A stretch of DNA of 64,000 bases from Bacteroidota bacterium (GTDB taxonomy: Bacteria; Bacteroidota; Bacteroidia; Chitinophagales; Chitinophagaceae), in NCBI GenBank assembly GCA_963169635.1, contig CAUJDL010000065.1, forward strand, positions 1 to 64,000, read 5' to 3'. The position numbers were made by a program, and so were the translations under genes. Below the pieces are notes generated by a model. It was not told where the DNA came from, did no database searches, and saw only the letters and a program-made list of their open reading frames with translations. Numbering within the stretch: position 1 is the stretch's first letter; every line of letters begins with the position of its first letter. Below are positions 34,805 to 45,570 of the stretch, piece after piece.

Positions 34805-35830
34805 ATGGGAATATTTAGCTTTTTTACACAAGAAATAGCTATGGATTTAGGAACTGCTAATACATTAATAATACATAATGATGATATTGTAGTTAATGAA
34901 CCAAGCATTGTAGCTTTAAACAGAAATAATTTAAAAGAGGTTTTAGCAGTTGGTAAAAAAGCCCTTTTAATGCATGAAAAAACGCATGAAAATATTAGAA
35001 CAATTCGTCCATTAAAAGATGGTGTAATAGCCGATTTTAATGCTGCTGAATTAATGATAAGAGAATTAATAAAATTAGTTTATCCTAAAAAACCTTTATT
35101 TCCACCAAGTTGGAGAATGGTTATTTGTATTCCATCATCAATTACAGAAGTAGAAAAACGTGCAGTAAGAGATAGTGCAGAACAAGCAGGTGCAAAAGAA
35201 GTGTACATGATTCATGAACCTATGGCTGCTGCTTTAGGTATTGGTATAGATGTAGAAGAACCTGTGGGTAATATGATTATTGATATTGGTGGTGGTACTA
35301 CAGGAATTACAGTTATTGCATTAGCAGGTATTGTGTGCGACCAAAGTATTAGAATTGCTGGTGACGAATTTACTGCTAATATTATGGAAGCTTTACGTAG
35401 ATATCATAGTTTATTAATTGGTGAGCGTACTGCAGAGCAAATTAAAATTCATGTTGGTGCTGCTATTAAAGATTTAGATAATCCACCAGATGATATGCCT
35501 GTAAATGGTAGAGATTTAGTAACTGGTATTCCTAAACAAATTATGATTACCTATCAAGAAGTAGCTGAAGCTTTAGATAAAAGTATTTTTAAAGTAGAAG
35601 AAGCCATTTTAAAAGCTTTAGAAACTACACCTCCAGAACTTGCTGCAGATATTTATCGTAGAGGTTTATATTTAACTGGTGGTGGTGCTTTATTACGTGG
35701 TTTAGATAAAAGGTTAAGTGCTAAAATTAAATTACCTGTTCATATTGCAGACGATCCTTTAAAAAGTGTAGTAAGAGGTACAGGTTTAGCATTAAAAAAT
35801 TATCAGCGTTATCCTTTTATTATGCGATAA
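34805..35830 (+). CDS. mreB: Rod shape-determining protein MreB
   Basis: A 341-residue actin-like protein that forms membrane-bound filaments guiding the elongasome. The phosphate-1 loop MDLGTANTLI lies near residue 14, phosphate-2 IDIGGGTTGITVI near 160 and the adenosine motif LTGGGALLRGLD near 288. The N-terminal MGIFSFFTQE forms the amphipathic membrane-targeting helix. mreC and mreD follow on the same strand, so the cell is probably rod-shaped (inference). Confidence 0.97.
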   Translation: MGIFSFFTQEIAMDLGTANTLIIHNDDIVVNEPSIVALNRNNLKEVLAVGKKALLMHEKTHENIRTIRPLKDGVIADFNAAELMIRELIKLVYPKKPLFPPSWRMVICIPSSITEVEKRAVRDSAEQAGAKEVYMIHEPMAAALGIGIDVEEPVGNMIIDIGGGTTGITVIALAGIVCDQSIRIAGDEFTANIMEALRRYHSLLIGERTAEQIKIHVGAAIKDLDNPPDDMPVNGRDLVTGIPKQIMITYQEVAEALDKSIFKVEEAILKALETTPPELAADIYRRGLYLTGGGALLRGLDKRLSAKIKLPVHIADDPLKSVVRGTGLALKNYQRYPFIMR

Positions 35831-35899
35831 ACACAAATTTTTATTTTGTTTATCCATAAAAAGTAGTAACTATACAATCAATAGTATTATACTTTTTCT

Positions 35900-36751
35900 G
35901 TGAAGAATATTTTTCTTTTTATAAGGCGTTATTTTATTTTTCTGTGTTTTCTTTTACTGCAGATTGCTTGTATTATTATGCTAAGTAAAAGTAGTAAAAC
36001 ACATCAAGCTTTTTTTGCTTCTACAGCAAATGAAGTTACAGGCAATATCAACAAAAGATATACCTCTGTTAGCGAATATTTTTCTCTTAAAAAAATTAAT
36101 AAACAACTAAACGATGAAAATGCAGCTTTAAGAAACTTGCTTAAAGCAAATTTTGAAATTGCCGATTCTTCCATTCTTTATCGTAAAGATTCATTACTTA
36201 AAGACACGTTAAACAGATTTAGAAAATATACTTATCTACCAGCCAAAGTAGTAGGTAATACAATTTCATCTAATGCTAATTTTATAGAAATAGAAAGAGG
36301 CTCTCTTCAAGGTGTAGAAAAAGGTATGAGTGTTATTTCTCCTCAAGGTGTTGTAGGTATTGTGGTAGAAGTAAGTGATAATTATTGTAGAGCTATGAGT
36401 TTATTACATAGAAATATGCGTATTAGTGCCATGCTTAAAAAAAGTAATAGTATGGGAGATATTGCATGGAATGGAGCAAACCCACATACTGTTATAATGC
36501 ACAATGTAAGCAAAGCTGCTAATGTAAAAATTGGCGATACGGTAGTTACAAGTTCTTACTCTAGTAATTTTCCATCTCATATAATGATTGGCACAGTTGT
36601 AAAAATTCAACCTGATAAAACAACTAGTTTTAATAATTTACTAGTAAAAACTGCTACAGATTTTTTTAGTATTCAATATGTTTATATTATTAAGAATACA
36701 TTTTATAACGAGCAAGAAAAATTAAAAAACCAACCAAAGAGTAATGAGTAA
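35900..36751 (+). CDS. mreC: Rod shape-determining protein MreC
   Basis: A 283-residue bitopic inner-membrane protein with one N-terminal helix (about 10-28), a periplasmic coiled coil (about 55-90) and the MreC beta domain with VKGMSVISPQGVVGIVVEV-like sequence (GVEKGMSVISPQGVVG). It links MreB to the cell-wall synthases. The start is a GTG at 35900, with no in-frame ATG near enough to include the membrane helix. It overlaps mreD by 8 bases, indicating translational coupling. Confidence 0.9.
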   Translation: MKNIFLFIRRYFIFLCFLLLQIACIIMLSKSSKTHQAFFASTANEVTGNINKRYTSVSEYFSLKKINKQLNDENAALRNLLKANFEIADSSILYRKDSLLKDTLNRFRKYTYLPAKVVGNTISSNANFIEIERGSLQGVEKGMSVISPQGVVGIVVEVSDNYCRAMSLLHRNMRISAMLKKSNSMGDIAWNGANPHTVIMHNVSKAANVKIGDTVVTSSYSSNFPSHIMIGTVVKIQPDKTTSFNNLLVKTATDFFSIQYVYIIKNTFYNEQEKLKNQPKSNE

Positions 36752-37277
36752 TTTATTAAAATATATTATCAGGTTTATACTCTTTATTTTGGTACAAGTA
36801 TATATACTTAACCAAGTACCACCATTGCATAGGTTTTTTATTCCTTATTTATACTTTTTATTTATTTTATGGTTGCCTTTTAATACAAGCAGATTCTCTT
36901 TATTAATCATTGCTTTTATTTATGGATTTACTTTAGATAGCTTTACTGGTTGGTATGGTTTTTATACAGCACCAACAGTATTAATTGCTTTTTTAAGACC
37001 ATTTTTATTAAACTTATTAATACCACAAGAAGCAACAGAGCAGAGTTATATAGAGCCAAGTATTAAAAGTATGGGCTTAGCACCTTACAGTATTTACATT
37101 ATATTTTTAACCTTTGTACACCATATTTATTTGGTATTAATAGAGTGGTTGCAGTTTGGAGATTTTTCTTTATTTATAGGCAAAGTAGCAGGTAGTACAG
37201 CATTAAGTATTGTACTTATTTTAATTACAGAATTGCTTTTTTTCAGAAAAGCAAAATACCGAACCAATGCTGCATAA
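36744..37277 (+). CDS. mreD: Rod shape-determining protein MreD
   Basis: A 177-residue hydrophobic protein with five or six membrane helices, recognised by position after mreC and by GFTLDSFTGWYGFYTAP (motif with Asp and Tyr), which is typical of Bacteroidota MreD. It is part of the elongasome. The sequence conservation is weak, so the assignment relies partly on the operon. The usual next genes, mrdA (PBP2) and rodA, are missing. After an 82-base gap comes a deoxyhypusine-synthase-like gene with its own promoter. Confidence 0.85.
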   Translation: MSNLLKYIIRFILFILVQVYILNQVPPLHRFFIPYLYFLFILWLPFNTSRFSLLIIAFIYGFTLDSFTGWYGFYTAPTVLIAFLRPFLLNLLIPQEATEQSYIEPSIKSMGLAPYSIYIIFLTFVHHIYLVLIEWLQFGDFSLFIGKVAGSTALSIVLILITELLFFRKAKYRTNAA

Positions 37278-37319
37278 TAATTTGTTTTTTACTCAAACAT
37301 TTCTTACCAATTAAAAAAC

Positions 37320-37327
37320 TACCTTTG
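37320..37327 (+). promoter_or_regulatory. -7 element of the deoxyhypusine-synthase-like gene
   Basis: TACCTTTG is an exact TAnnTTTG match 32 bases before the ATG at 37360. Confidence 0.55.
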
Positions 37328-37359
37328 CACCTCTATCAATTTAAATAATTTATTATAAT

Positions 37360-38334
37360 ATGAATAAGGGTCCAGTTTCTCAGTTTATACAACATCATTA
37401 CAGACATTTTAATGCTGCAGCTTTAATGGATGCTGCAAAAGGTTATGAACAGCATTTATTAGAAGGTGGTAAAATGATGATTACTCTTGCAGGTGCTATG
37501 AGTACAGCAGAATTAGGTATTTCTTTAGCAGAAATGATTAGACAAGATAAAGTACATATTATCAGTTGTACTGGTGCTAATTTAGAAGAAGATGTAATGA
37601 ACCTTGTAGCACATAAGCATTATAAACGTGTACCAAATTATAGAGATTTAACACCTCAAGAAGAGTGGGACTTATTAGAAAATCATTATAACCGTGTTAC
37701 AGATACTTGTATTCCTGAAGAAGAAGCTTTTCGTCGTTTACAAAAACATTTAGTAAAACAATGGAAAGATGCAGAAGCTAATGGAGAAAGATTTTTTCCG
37801 CATGAATTTTTATATAAAACTGTTTTAAGTGGCGAACTGAAACAATATTATGAAATTGACCCTAAAGACAGTTGGATTGTTGCTGCTGCAGAAAAAAATA
37901 TTCCTATTGTAGTGCCAGGTTGGGAAGATAGTACTACAGGAAATATTTTTACTAGCTATGTAATTAAAGAAGAGCTTAAAGCAAGTACTGTAAAAAGTGG
38001 TATAGAATATATGGCTTGGCTTACTGAATGGTACAGAAATAATTCTGCTGGTAAAGGAGTAGGATTTTTTCAAATAGGTGGTGGTATTGCAGGAGATTTT
38101 CCTATTTGTGTAGTACCAATGATGTATCAAGATTTAGAGTGGCATGATGTTCCTTTCTGGAGTTATTTCTGTCAAATAAGCGATTCTACTACATCTTATG
38201 GCTCATATAGTGGTGCTGTTCCTAACGAAAAAATTACTTGGGGCAAATTAGATATTCATACACCAAAATATATTGTAGAAAGTGATGCTACCATTGTAGC
38301 TCCTTTAATTTTTGCTTGGATATTAGGCTGGTAA
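37360..38334 (+). CDS. Deoxyhypusine synthase family protein
   Basis: A 324-residue member of the deoxyhypusine synthase family, which transfers an aminobutyl group from spermidine using NAD. The lysine that forms the enzyme-substrate imine in the human enzyme (SWGK) is kept as Lys296 in TWGKLD. NAD-contacting regions are recognisable in TLAGAMSTAELGISLAEM and IISCTGANLEED. Bacteria lack eIF5A, so the acceptor is probably a polyamine such as putrescine, giving homospermidine, as shown for some bacterial relatives. This is inference for the present protein. No polyamine genes adjoin. Confidence 0.88.
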   Translation: MNKGPVSQFIQHHYRHFNAAALMDAAKGYEQHLLEGGKMMITLAGAMSTAELGISLAEMIRQDKVHIISCTGANLEEDVMNLVAHKHYKRVPNYRDLTPQEEWDLLENHYNRVTDTCIPEEEAFRRLQKHLVKQWKDAEANGERFFPHEFLYKTVLSGELKQYYEIDPKDSWIVAAAEKNIPIVVPGWEDSTTGNIFTSYVIKEELKASTVKSGIEYMAWLTEWYRNNSAGKGVGFFQIGGGIAGDFPICVVPMMYQDLEWHDVPFWSYFCQISDSTTSYGSYSGAVPNEKITWGKLDIHTPKYIVESDATIVAPLIFAWILGW

Positions 38335-38494
38335 ATTAAAATTTTTTATCCTCCCTTTTTTAAAAACCTAAACAAGCTAATGGCAGTAAAAACAAATAGT
38401 GCTATTGCTATTATTATTAAGTATAAGCCTGTTTGTTTTTGCTGTATTTTTTTAATACTACTTCATCAATTTTCTATATCCAAATTTTATTGTT

Positions 38495-38502
38495 TACTTT
38501 CG
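38495..38502 (+). promoter_or_regulatory. Putative -7 element of the ABC transporter operon
   Basis: TACTTTCG differs from TAnnTTTG at one base and ends 20 bases before ATG 38523. Confidence 0.4.
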
Positions 38503-38522
38503 GTAGATATATATTTTAAACA

Positions 38523-39170
38523 ATGGAAATAACGCTAAAGCATATTTTACCTATTCCATTAAAGGAAAAACTCATTCAAAAAAAATCTGATGTTTGGAAT
38601 ACAAACCAAACTTTTAATAGCAAAGAATGGATAAAAATTAAAGCACCTAGTGGTACTGGAAAAACTACTTTAATACATATTTTATATAAATTAAGATTAG
38701 ATTTTGAAGGGCAATTATTTTGGGATAAAAAAAATATTGATGAAATAAATGAAATAGAATTAGCTACTATTCGTCAGCAAAAATTAAGTGTCATTTTTCA
38801 AGATTTAAAATTATTTCCCAACCTTACAGCTAAAGAAAATATAGAATTAAAAAGAGTGTTGCCTACACCTTATTACGATGAAAATATGATAACAACTATG
38901 GCAGAAAAATTAGGTATCACTCATATACTACATCAGCAAACTGCACTTTGTAGTTATGGAGAGCAACAAAGAATTGCCATTATCAGAGCTCTTATACAAC
39001 CTTTTGAATTATTGTTGATGGACGAACCTTTTAGCCATTTAGATAAAGCAAATACTACTATTGCAGCTAATTTAATTGCAGAAGAATGTACTAAAAGAAA
39101 TGCAGGATTTGTACTTACAGATTTAGATGATGATACACATTTTAATTATACCCAACAGCTAAGTTTATAA
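38523..39170 (+). CDS. ABC transporter ATP-binding protein (LolD/FtsE-like)
   Basis: A 215-residue ABC ATPase. Walker A is PSGTGKTT at 42-49, the signature loop is CSYGEQQR instead of LSGGQ, and Walker B is ELLLMDEPF followed by SHLDKA. The switch histidine expected after Walker B is not found: the segment reads FVLTDLDDDTH where TH would be usual, so hydrolysis may be altered. The FtsX-like permease gene follows after 11 bases, making a MacB/LolCDE-type pair that probably works on lipoproteins or envelope substrates (inference). Confidence 0.85.
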   Translation: MEITLKHILPIPLKEKLIQKKSDVWNTNQTFNSKEWIKIKAPSGTGKTTLIHILYKLRLDFEGQLFWDKKNIDEINEIELATIRQQKLSVIFQDLKLFPNLTAKENIELKRVLPTPYYDENMITTMAEKLGITHILHQQTALCSYGEQQRIAIIRALIQPFELLLMDEPFSHLDKANTTIAANLIAEECTKRNAGFVLTDLDDDTHFNYTQQLSL

Positions 39171-39181
39171 ATTTTATTATC

Positions 39182-40366
39182 ATGCTTTTTACTTTATTAA
39201 AAAAAATAATTAAAACATCTGCAGGTAAAACAAAGTTTATCATGGCTTTTGTTGGACTTTCTGTTGCATTGCTTTTAATATTATTAGCTATACAAATTCA
39301 GGCAAATTATCATCAATTATTAAATGGAAAATCTAATGCTGATAGCACTGCTAATTTTTTAGTAGTAAATAAAGAGGTAAATAATAATACTGTAAATGCT
39401 ACTATTTTAAGCAATGAAATTTTAACCAAATTAAAAAACCAACCTTATATAGATGCAGTAGGCAATATAAGTGGTGGACGATTTAAAGCTTCTATAGAAA
39501 GCTTAATTAGCTCTTTTCCTTTTTATACAGATATTGCTTTTGAAAGTGTACAAGATGAATTTATAGATGTAAATACGAAAGATTGGCAATGGAATGAACA
39601 AGCAAATTTTATTCCTATGATTATACCTAATATGTTTTTAGATATTTATAATTTTCAATTTTCAATATCGCAAGGTTATCCTCAAATAACACCTGCCACT
39701 TTAAAGATGATGAACTTTAAAGTAAACTTATATAATACTAATGGACAAGTACAAAGTTATATAGGACGAATAGTAGGTTTTAGTGATAGAATATCTAGTG
39801 TATTAGTACCACAAAGTTTTATGAATTGGGCAAATGAAAAATTTGGTAATGCTGCAACTACTAATCCTGGAAGAGTAGTGATAAGAACAAAAGACCCTGG
39901 CAACCCTGCATTAGTACAGTTTTTAAAAGATAATGGCTTAACAACAGATGCAGATAAAACAAGGTTTAGTAAATACAGACAAATTGTAAATGTAATTACT
40001 AATGTAAGTTGGCTTACTGGTGCAATAATGTTGTTATTTGCTTTATTGGTTTTTACTTTGTTTATACAGCTTACCATTGCATCTTGTAAAGAAGAAATTA
40101 AGTTATTAATTACTTTAGGAGCATCGCCAAAACAGCTACAACAATTTTTAATAAAGCAATTTTTTCCGCCCAATATTTTAATTGTTGTAATAGCACTTAT
40201 TATTATTACAGCTATACAATTTATTTTATACAAAATACTTTTAGCACAAAATATTTTTGTAAGTAGTTTAATATCATTTTATACTGTAATAGCAGGTGTA
40301 GCAGTACTTTTATTATTGTGGTGGGTAAATAATGTAACAATAAAAAAATATATAAAAGGCAAATAA
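39182..40366 (+). CDS. FtsX-like ABC transporter permease
   Basis: A 394-residue permease of the MacB/LolC/FtsX type: one N-terminal membrane helix (about 17-38), a large periplasmic domain (about 40-275) and three C-terminal helices. The cytoplasmic loop CKEEIKLLITLGASPKQLQQFLIKQF is the coupling helix that contacts the ATPase. It is paired with the ATPase gene 11 bases upstream. The substrate is unknown. It converges with the flavin reductase gene, with 4 bases between stop codons. Confidence 0.85.
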   Translation: MLFTLLKKIIKTSAGKTKFIMAFVGLSVALLLILLAIQIQANYHQLLNGKSNADSTANFLVVNKEVNNNTVNATILSNEILTKLKNQPYIDAVGNISGGRFKASIESLISSFPFYTDIAFESVQDEFIDVNTKDWQWNEQANFIPMIIPNMFLDIYNFQFSISQGYPQITPATLKMMNFKVNLYNTNGQVQSYIGRIVGFSDRISSVLVPQSFMNWANEKFGNAATTNPGRVVIRTKDPGNPALVQFLKDNGLTTDADKTRFSKYRQIVNVITNVSWLTGAIMLLFALLVFTLFIQLTIASCKEEIKLLITLGASPKQLQQFLIKQFFPPNILIVVIALIIITAIQFILYKILLAQNIFVSSLISFYTVIAGVAVLLLLWWVNNVTIKKYIKGK

Positions 40367-40370
40367 AAAA

Positions 40371-41261
40371 TTATACATTTTCTCCTGCTAATAAAATTTG
40401 CCAAGCATCATCTACCTTTTTTTGTTGCAATAAAGATTTTGCATAAAGGTGTAATTCTTTTTCCATTTCTATTGGGTTGATAGAAAAATATTGAATAATA
40501 TTTTTTAGTTTATCATCATCAAAAGCTACATTAACAGTTGGTAAAACTTGCACATTTGCCAACATACCTAAATCGTTGCCAGAAAGTATTTTACTGTTTC
40601 TAATGCTATCTGGCAAAGCATCTACACCTATACCTAATTCTTTAATTGGCTTTGGTACAGTAAATAAGTTTTGATGGTTCATTACAGCATAAATATCGCC
40701 ACCAAGCCTTGCAATATGTTGTATTTTTTGATGATCTATCATGGTGCCTTCATCATTTAAAATACTATCATCTACATGCATATAAATTACTTCTGCAATT
40801 ATTAATTGTCCTGCACCTCCTTTATCACCTAAACTTTTTACTTCTACAACTTTACACTCTAAATTTATTTTAGCTTCTTTTACCATTGGTGGTTTTACAT
40901 GTGTTGCAGCTTCTTTTGTAAAACCTGCTTTTATAAATTCATCTACATATTTAGGATATTCACAACTGCTTAAACTTACTTGCTGTACCATATCAATATC
41001 ACAAATATTGATAACTACTTCTGGTACTTCTAATACATTTAGTAAAGTATCTTTTAAATGATTATCTCTGCCACTTCTTGAAGGAGAAAAAATAACTATT
41101 GGCGGATTGGTAGAAAATAAATTGAAAAATGAAAATGGACTAAGATTTACATTTCCTTCTTTATCTATTGTACTTGCAAAGCATATAGGACGTGGTGCAA
41201 TAGCATGTTGTAACCAAGCCTGACGTTGAGGTACAGTAAGTGCAGGAATATTTATTTGCAT
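40371..41261 (-). CDS. Flavin reductase family protein
   Basis: A 296-residue protein with the FMN-binding split-barrel fold of the flavin reductase-like family (DIM6/NTAB type). Typical segments are HAIAPRPICFASTIDKEGNVNLSPFSFF (key PRPI, NLSPFSFF) near the N-terminus and PPIVIFSPS. Members reduce FMN with NAD(P)H or use bound FMN for other reductions. The substrate is unknown. The C-terminal 60 residues are an extra helical segment beyond the core domain. A -7 element lies 19 bases upstream of the ATG. Confidence 0.87.
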   Translation of the reverse strand: MQINIPALTVPQRQAWLQHAIAPRPICFASTIDKEGNVNLSPFSFFNLFSTNPPIVIFSPSRSGRDNHLKDTLLNVLEVPEVVINICDIDMVQQVSLSSCEYPKYVDEFIKAGFTKEAATHVKPPMVKEAKINLECKVVEVKSLGDKGGAGQLIIAEVIYMHVDDSILNDEGTMIDHQKIQHIARLGGDIYAVMNHQNLFTVPKPIKELGIGVDALPDSIRNSKILSGNDLGMLANVQVLPTVNVAFDDDKLKNIIQYFSINPIEMEKELHLYAKSLLQQKKVDDAWQILLAGENV

Positions 41262-41279
41262 ATTTCAATGTATAAGAAA

Positions 41280-41287
41280 CAAAAATA
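41280..41287 (-). promoter_or_regulatory. -7 element of the flavin reductase gene
   Basis: The minus strand reads TATTTTTG, an exact TAnnTTTG match, in the 30-base gap before the flavin reductase ATG. Confidence 0.45.
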
Positions 41288-41291
41288 AACT

Positions 41292-41960
41292 TTAATCTTT
41301 TAACGACTGATTTAAAAAATGTATAAAAGGCATCATTGCCTCATAACTGTTAGTAATGTTTTTTAATAAAGTTGGTGAAGAAATTTCTTCATCTGTTAAA
41401 CTTTTAGATACAATAAAACTTTTTAATTTTAAATATTCAATAGCAGGATTATTTATTTGATATCCTTTGGGAAGACGAGTTAATACAACTTCTTTATTTA
41501 TTGCTAACCCACCAAATTGTTGTATTAATTTTTTATTGGTAATTATTTTTTTAAAAGCATCATAATTATAATCTATTTCTTGTCTTACTTTTTGTAATTC
41601 TTTACTCATAGGCATCCACAAACCACCAGCAATAAAACTTTTAGCAGGTTCAATATGTAAATAATAACCAGCCATAGAAATTTTTTTGCCACCACAACAT
41701 AAGTATGCTCCTAAATTGGTTTTGTATGGATGTTTGTTTTTACTAAAACGAACATCTCTGTTTATTCTAAAGATACTTTTTTTAGCATCTACATCTATTA
41801 GTGTAGTATCTTTTTTCTTTAATGCAGTTAAAATATTTTCCACTAAAAAAATAAAATTGGCTTTTGCATTTTCATACATTTTTCTATTATCATCAAACCA
41901 AGCTTTATGATTATTTTTAGTTAGTTGTTTTAAAAATTGTAGCGTATTATTTTCAAGCAT
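41292..41960 (-). CDS. DUF2461 domain protein
   Basis: A 222-residue protein of the DUF2461 family (TIGR02453-like), found in many bacteria and of unknown function. Hallmarks are the start TLQFLKQLTKNNHKAWFDDNR (key FL..L..NN..WF..NR), IFRINRDVRFSKNKHPYKTN and GYYLHIEPAKSFIAGGLW. It is soluble and has no signal peptide. It is the last complete gene before the ligA fragment at 41983. No partner can be deduced from context. Confidence 0.87.
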   Translation of the reverse strand: MLENNTLQFLKQLTKNNHKAWFDDNRKMYENAKANFIFLVENILTALKKKDTTLIDVDAKKSIFRINRDVRFSKNKHPYKTNLGAYLCCGGKKISMAGYYLHIEPAKSFIAGGLWMPMSKELQKVRQEIDYNYDAFKKIITNKKLIQQFGGLAINKEVVLTRLPKGYQINNPAIEYLKLKSFIVSKSLTDEEISSPTLLKNITNSYEAMMPFIHFLNQSLKD

Positions 41961-41982
41961 TTTTAAATAATTTTAATTATTA

Positions 41983-42098
41983 ACCCAGTTGTGCTAATTC
42001 TTGCAACATGTGTATGTTAGAGGCATTACTAAAAAACTGTTGAATACTTTTAGCTACTTTAATACCTACATCTTCTAACTGTTGTAGTTCTTTAATTG
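41983..42098 (-). pseudogene. Fragment of ligA (duplicate of the HhH region)
   Basis: These 116 bases equal 43593-43708 inside ligA except at two positions (42088 and 42093), with 105 consecutive identical bases (41983-42087). Read on the minus strand the fragment keeps the LigA frame and encodes the residues corresponding to about 568-606 (for example [16 protein letters not shown]). It then meets a TAA right after AQLG. No start codon or N-terminal part is present. Weak similarity may extend to 41961. It is a clear partial duplication lying 1610 bases from its source, with the WG-repeat gene between. Confidence 0.92.
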
Positions 42099-42137
42099 TA
42101 GTATCAATTGCTAAGATAGCTTATACAGTAATAATGA

Positions 42138-42168
42138 AAAAAGCCTTAACCAATTGCAAAGGCTTTTT
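42138..42168 (-). terminator. Terminator of the WG-repeat gene
   Basis: AAAAAGCCTT (42138-42147) pairs with AAGGCTTTTT (42159-42168). It lies 25 bases beyond the stop of the WG-repeat gene and could also work in the plus direction. Confidence 0.78.
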
Positions 42169-42193
42169 ATTATTCTAAAACAATTAATTTTAT

Positions 42194-43171
42194 TTATTCA
42201 GATACTTTTTTACCGGTTTTATCTATTTTAAACAACTTACCTTCTTTTTTTACTGCTGCTTTTCCGTCTAAAAAACGAGAAACTATATCATATTCAAAAG
42301 GAATAATAACTTTTCCGGCTTTATTAATAAAACCCCATTTTTTATTCAACTTTGCCCCCGATAAATCCTCACTAAAGTCCCTCAATTCATCGTATTTAAA
42401 AGCTACAATCACTTTATTGGCTTTATTAATAAAGCCCCATTTATCATTTATTTTTGCCCGTGCTAACCCTTTATAAAAGCTTTTTACATCATCATATTCA
42501 AAAGGAATAATCACTTTATTAGCTTTATTGATAAAGCCCCATTTATCATTCAACTTTGCCGTTACTAAGTCCTCATTAAATTCATTCAGTTCATCGTATT
42601 TTAAAGAAATAATTATTTTTCCTGATTTATCTATAAAACCCCATTTATTATTAAGTTTTACCATTGCTAGACCTTCTGAAAAGCTATATATATCTTCATA
42701 ATCAAAAGGAATAATTATTTTTCCGGTTTTATTAATAAATCCCCATTTTTCATTCAACATTGCCGCTGCTAACCCTTCTGAAAAGCTATATGCACCATCA
42801 TATTCAAAAGGAATAATTATTTTACCAGTTCTGTCTAAAAAACCAGATTTATTATTTAATACTGCCCATACTAAGTCATCATAAAAAAAATCAATAATAT
42901 CATATTTTATGGGAATAACTTCCTTTCCTATTGTATCTATATAACCCCATTTACCTCCTTTCATATCTATGTCGCAGCCTATACTAACTATTCCTAACCC
43001 TTCTATAAAATCCCAAGCAAAATCATATTTAGGTTTAATAATTATTTTTCCACTAGCGTTTTTATAACCATACTTACCATTATCATCTTTAAACGATTGC
43101 AAAATTTGTGCTTGTACTGCTGCTACTAAAACAGTAAGCAAAAACATCATGAATATTTTTTTCATCATCAT
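42194..43171 (-). CDS. Exported WG-repeat protein
   Basis: A 325-residue protein with a signal peptide (KKIFMMFLLTVLVAAVQAQ) and then eight full WG repeats plus a partial ninth. Each is about 32 residues of the form KWGFINKAGKVIIPFEYD followed by a FSEGLA-type segment. Such repeats form a beta-rich solenoid of unknown function, often secreted or surface-bound in Bacteroidota. Three consecutive ATGs (43171, 43168, 43165) could start translation. It lies between intact ligA and a ligA fragment in the same orientation, so it may have arrived or been duplicated with that rearrangement. Confidence 0.87.
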   Translation of the reverse strand: MMMKKIFMMFLLTVLVAAVQAQILQSFKDDNGKYGYKNASGKIIIKPKYDFAWDFIEGLGIVSIGCDIDMKGGKWGYIDTIGKEVIPIKYDIIDFFYDDLVWAVLNNKSGFLDRTGKIIIPFEYDGAYSFSEGLAAAMLNEKWGFINKTGKIIIPFDYEDIYSFSEGLAMVKLNNKWGFIDKSGKIIISLKYDELNEFNEDLVTAKLNDKWGFINKANKVIIPFEYDDVKSFYKGLARAKINDKWGFINKANKVIVAFKYDELRDFSEDLSGAKLNKKWGFINKAGKVIIPFEYDIVSRFLDGKAAVKKEGKLFKIDKTGKKVSE

Positions 43172-43322
43172 AAAATTTTATTGTTTAAATTTATAACAAT
43201 AATACTGTAAAGCAATACAACTAAAATACCCAATACAAGGTAATTTCTTTTAGCTAATACACAAGGTAAATGAGGAAAATGTGTTTTAGAAAAAGCAATT
43301 ATATTTTTGCTATTTTTTTACA

Positions 43323-45440
<2,118 letters not shown>

Positions 45441-45570
45441 TTATTTTTTCTTTCATCAATTACATTTTGTTTTAGTGATCATTTATTTTTTATCAGTGCA
45501 AGAAAAGTAAAAAGATAAAAAGTTTTTTAGATGATAGTAGTTTAAATTATCTTGCCTTAAAATAGTTAAA

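Noticed and set aside
42300-43100. Repetitive DNA in the WG gene as a possible mobile element
   Set aside because: The repeats encode WG protein motifs; no transposase, terminal inverted repeats or target duplication typical of an insertion sequence were seen.
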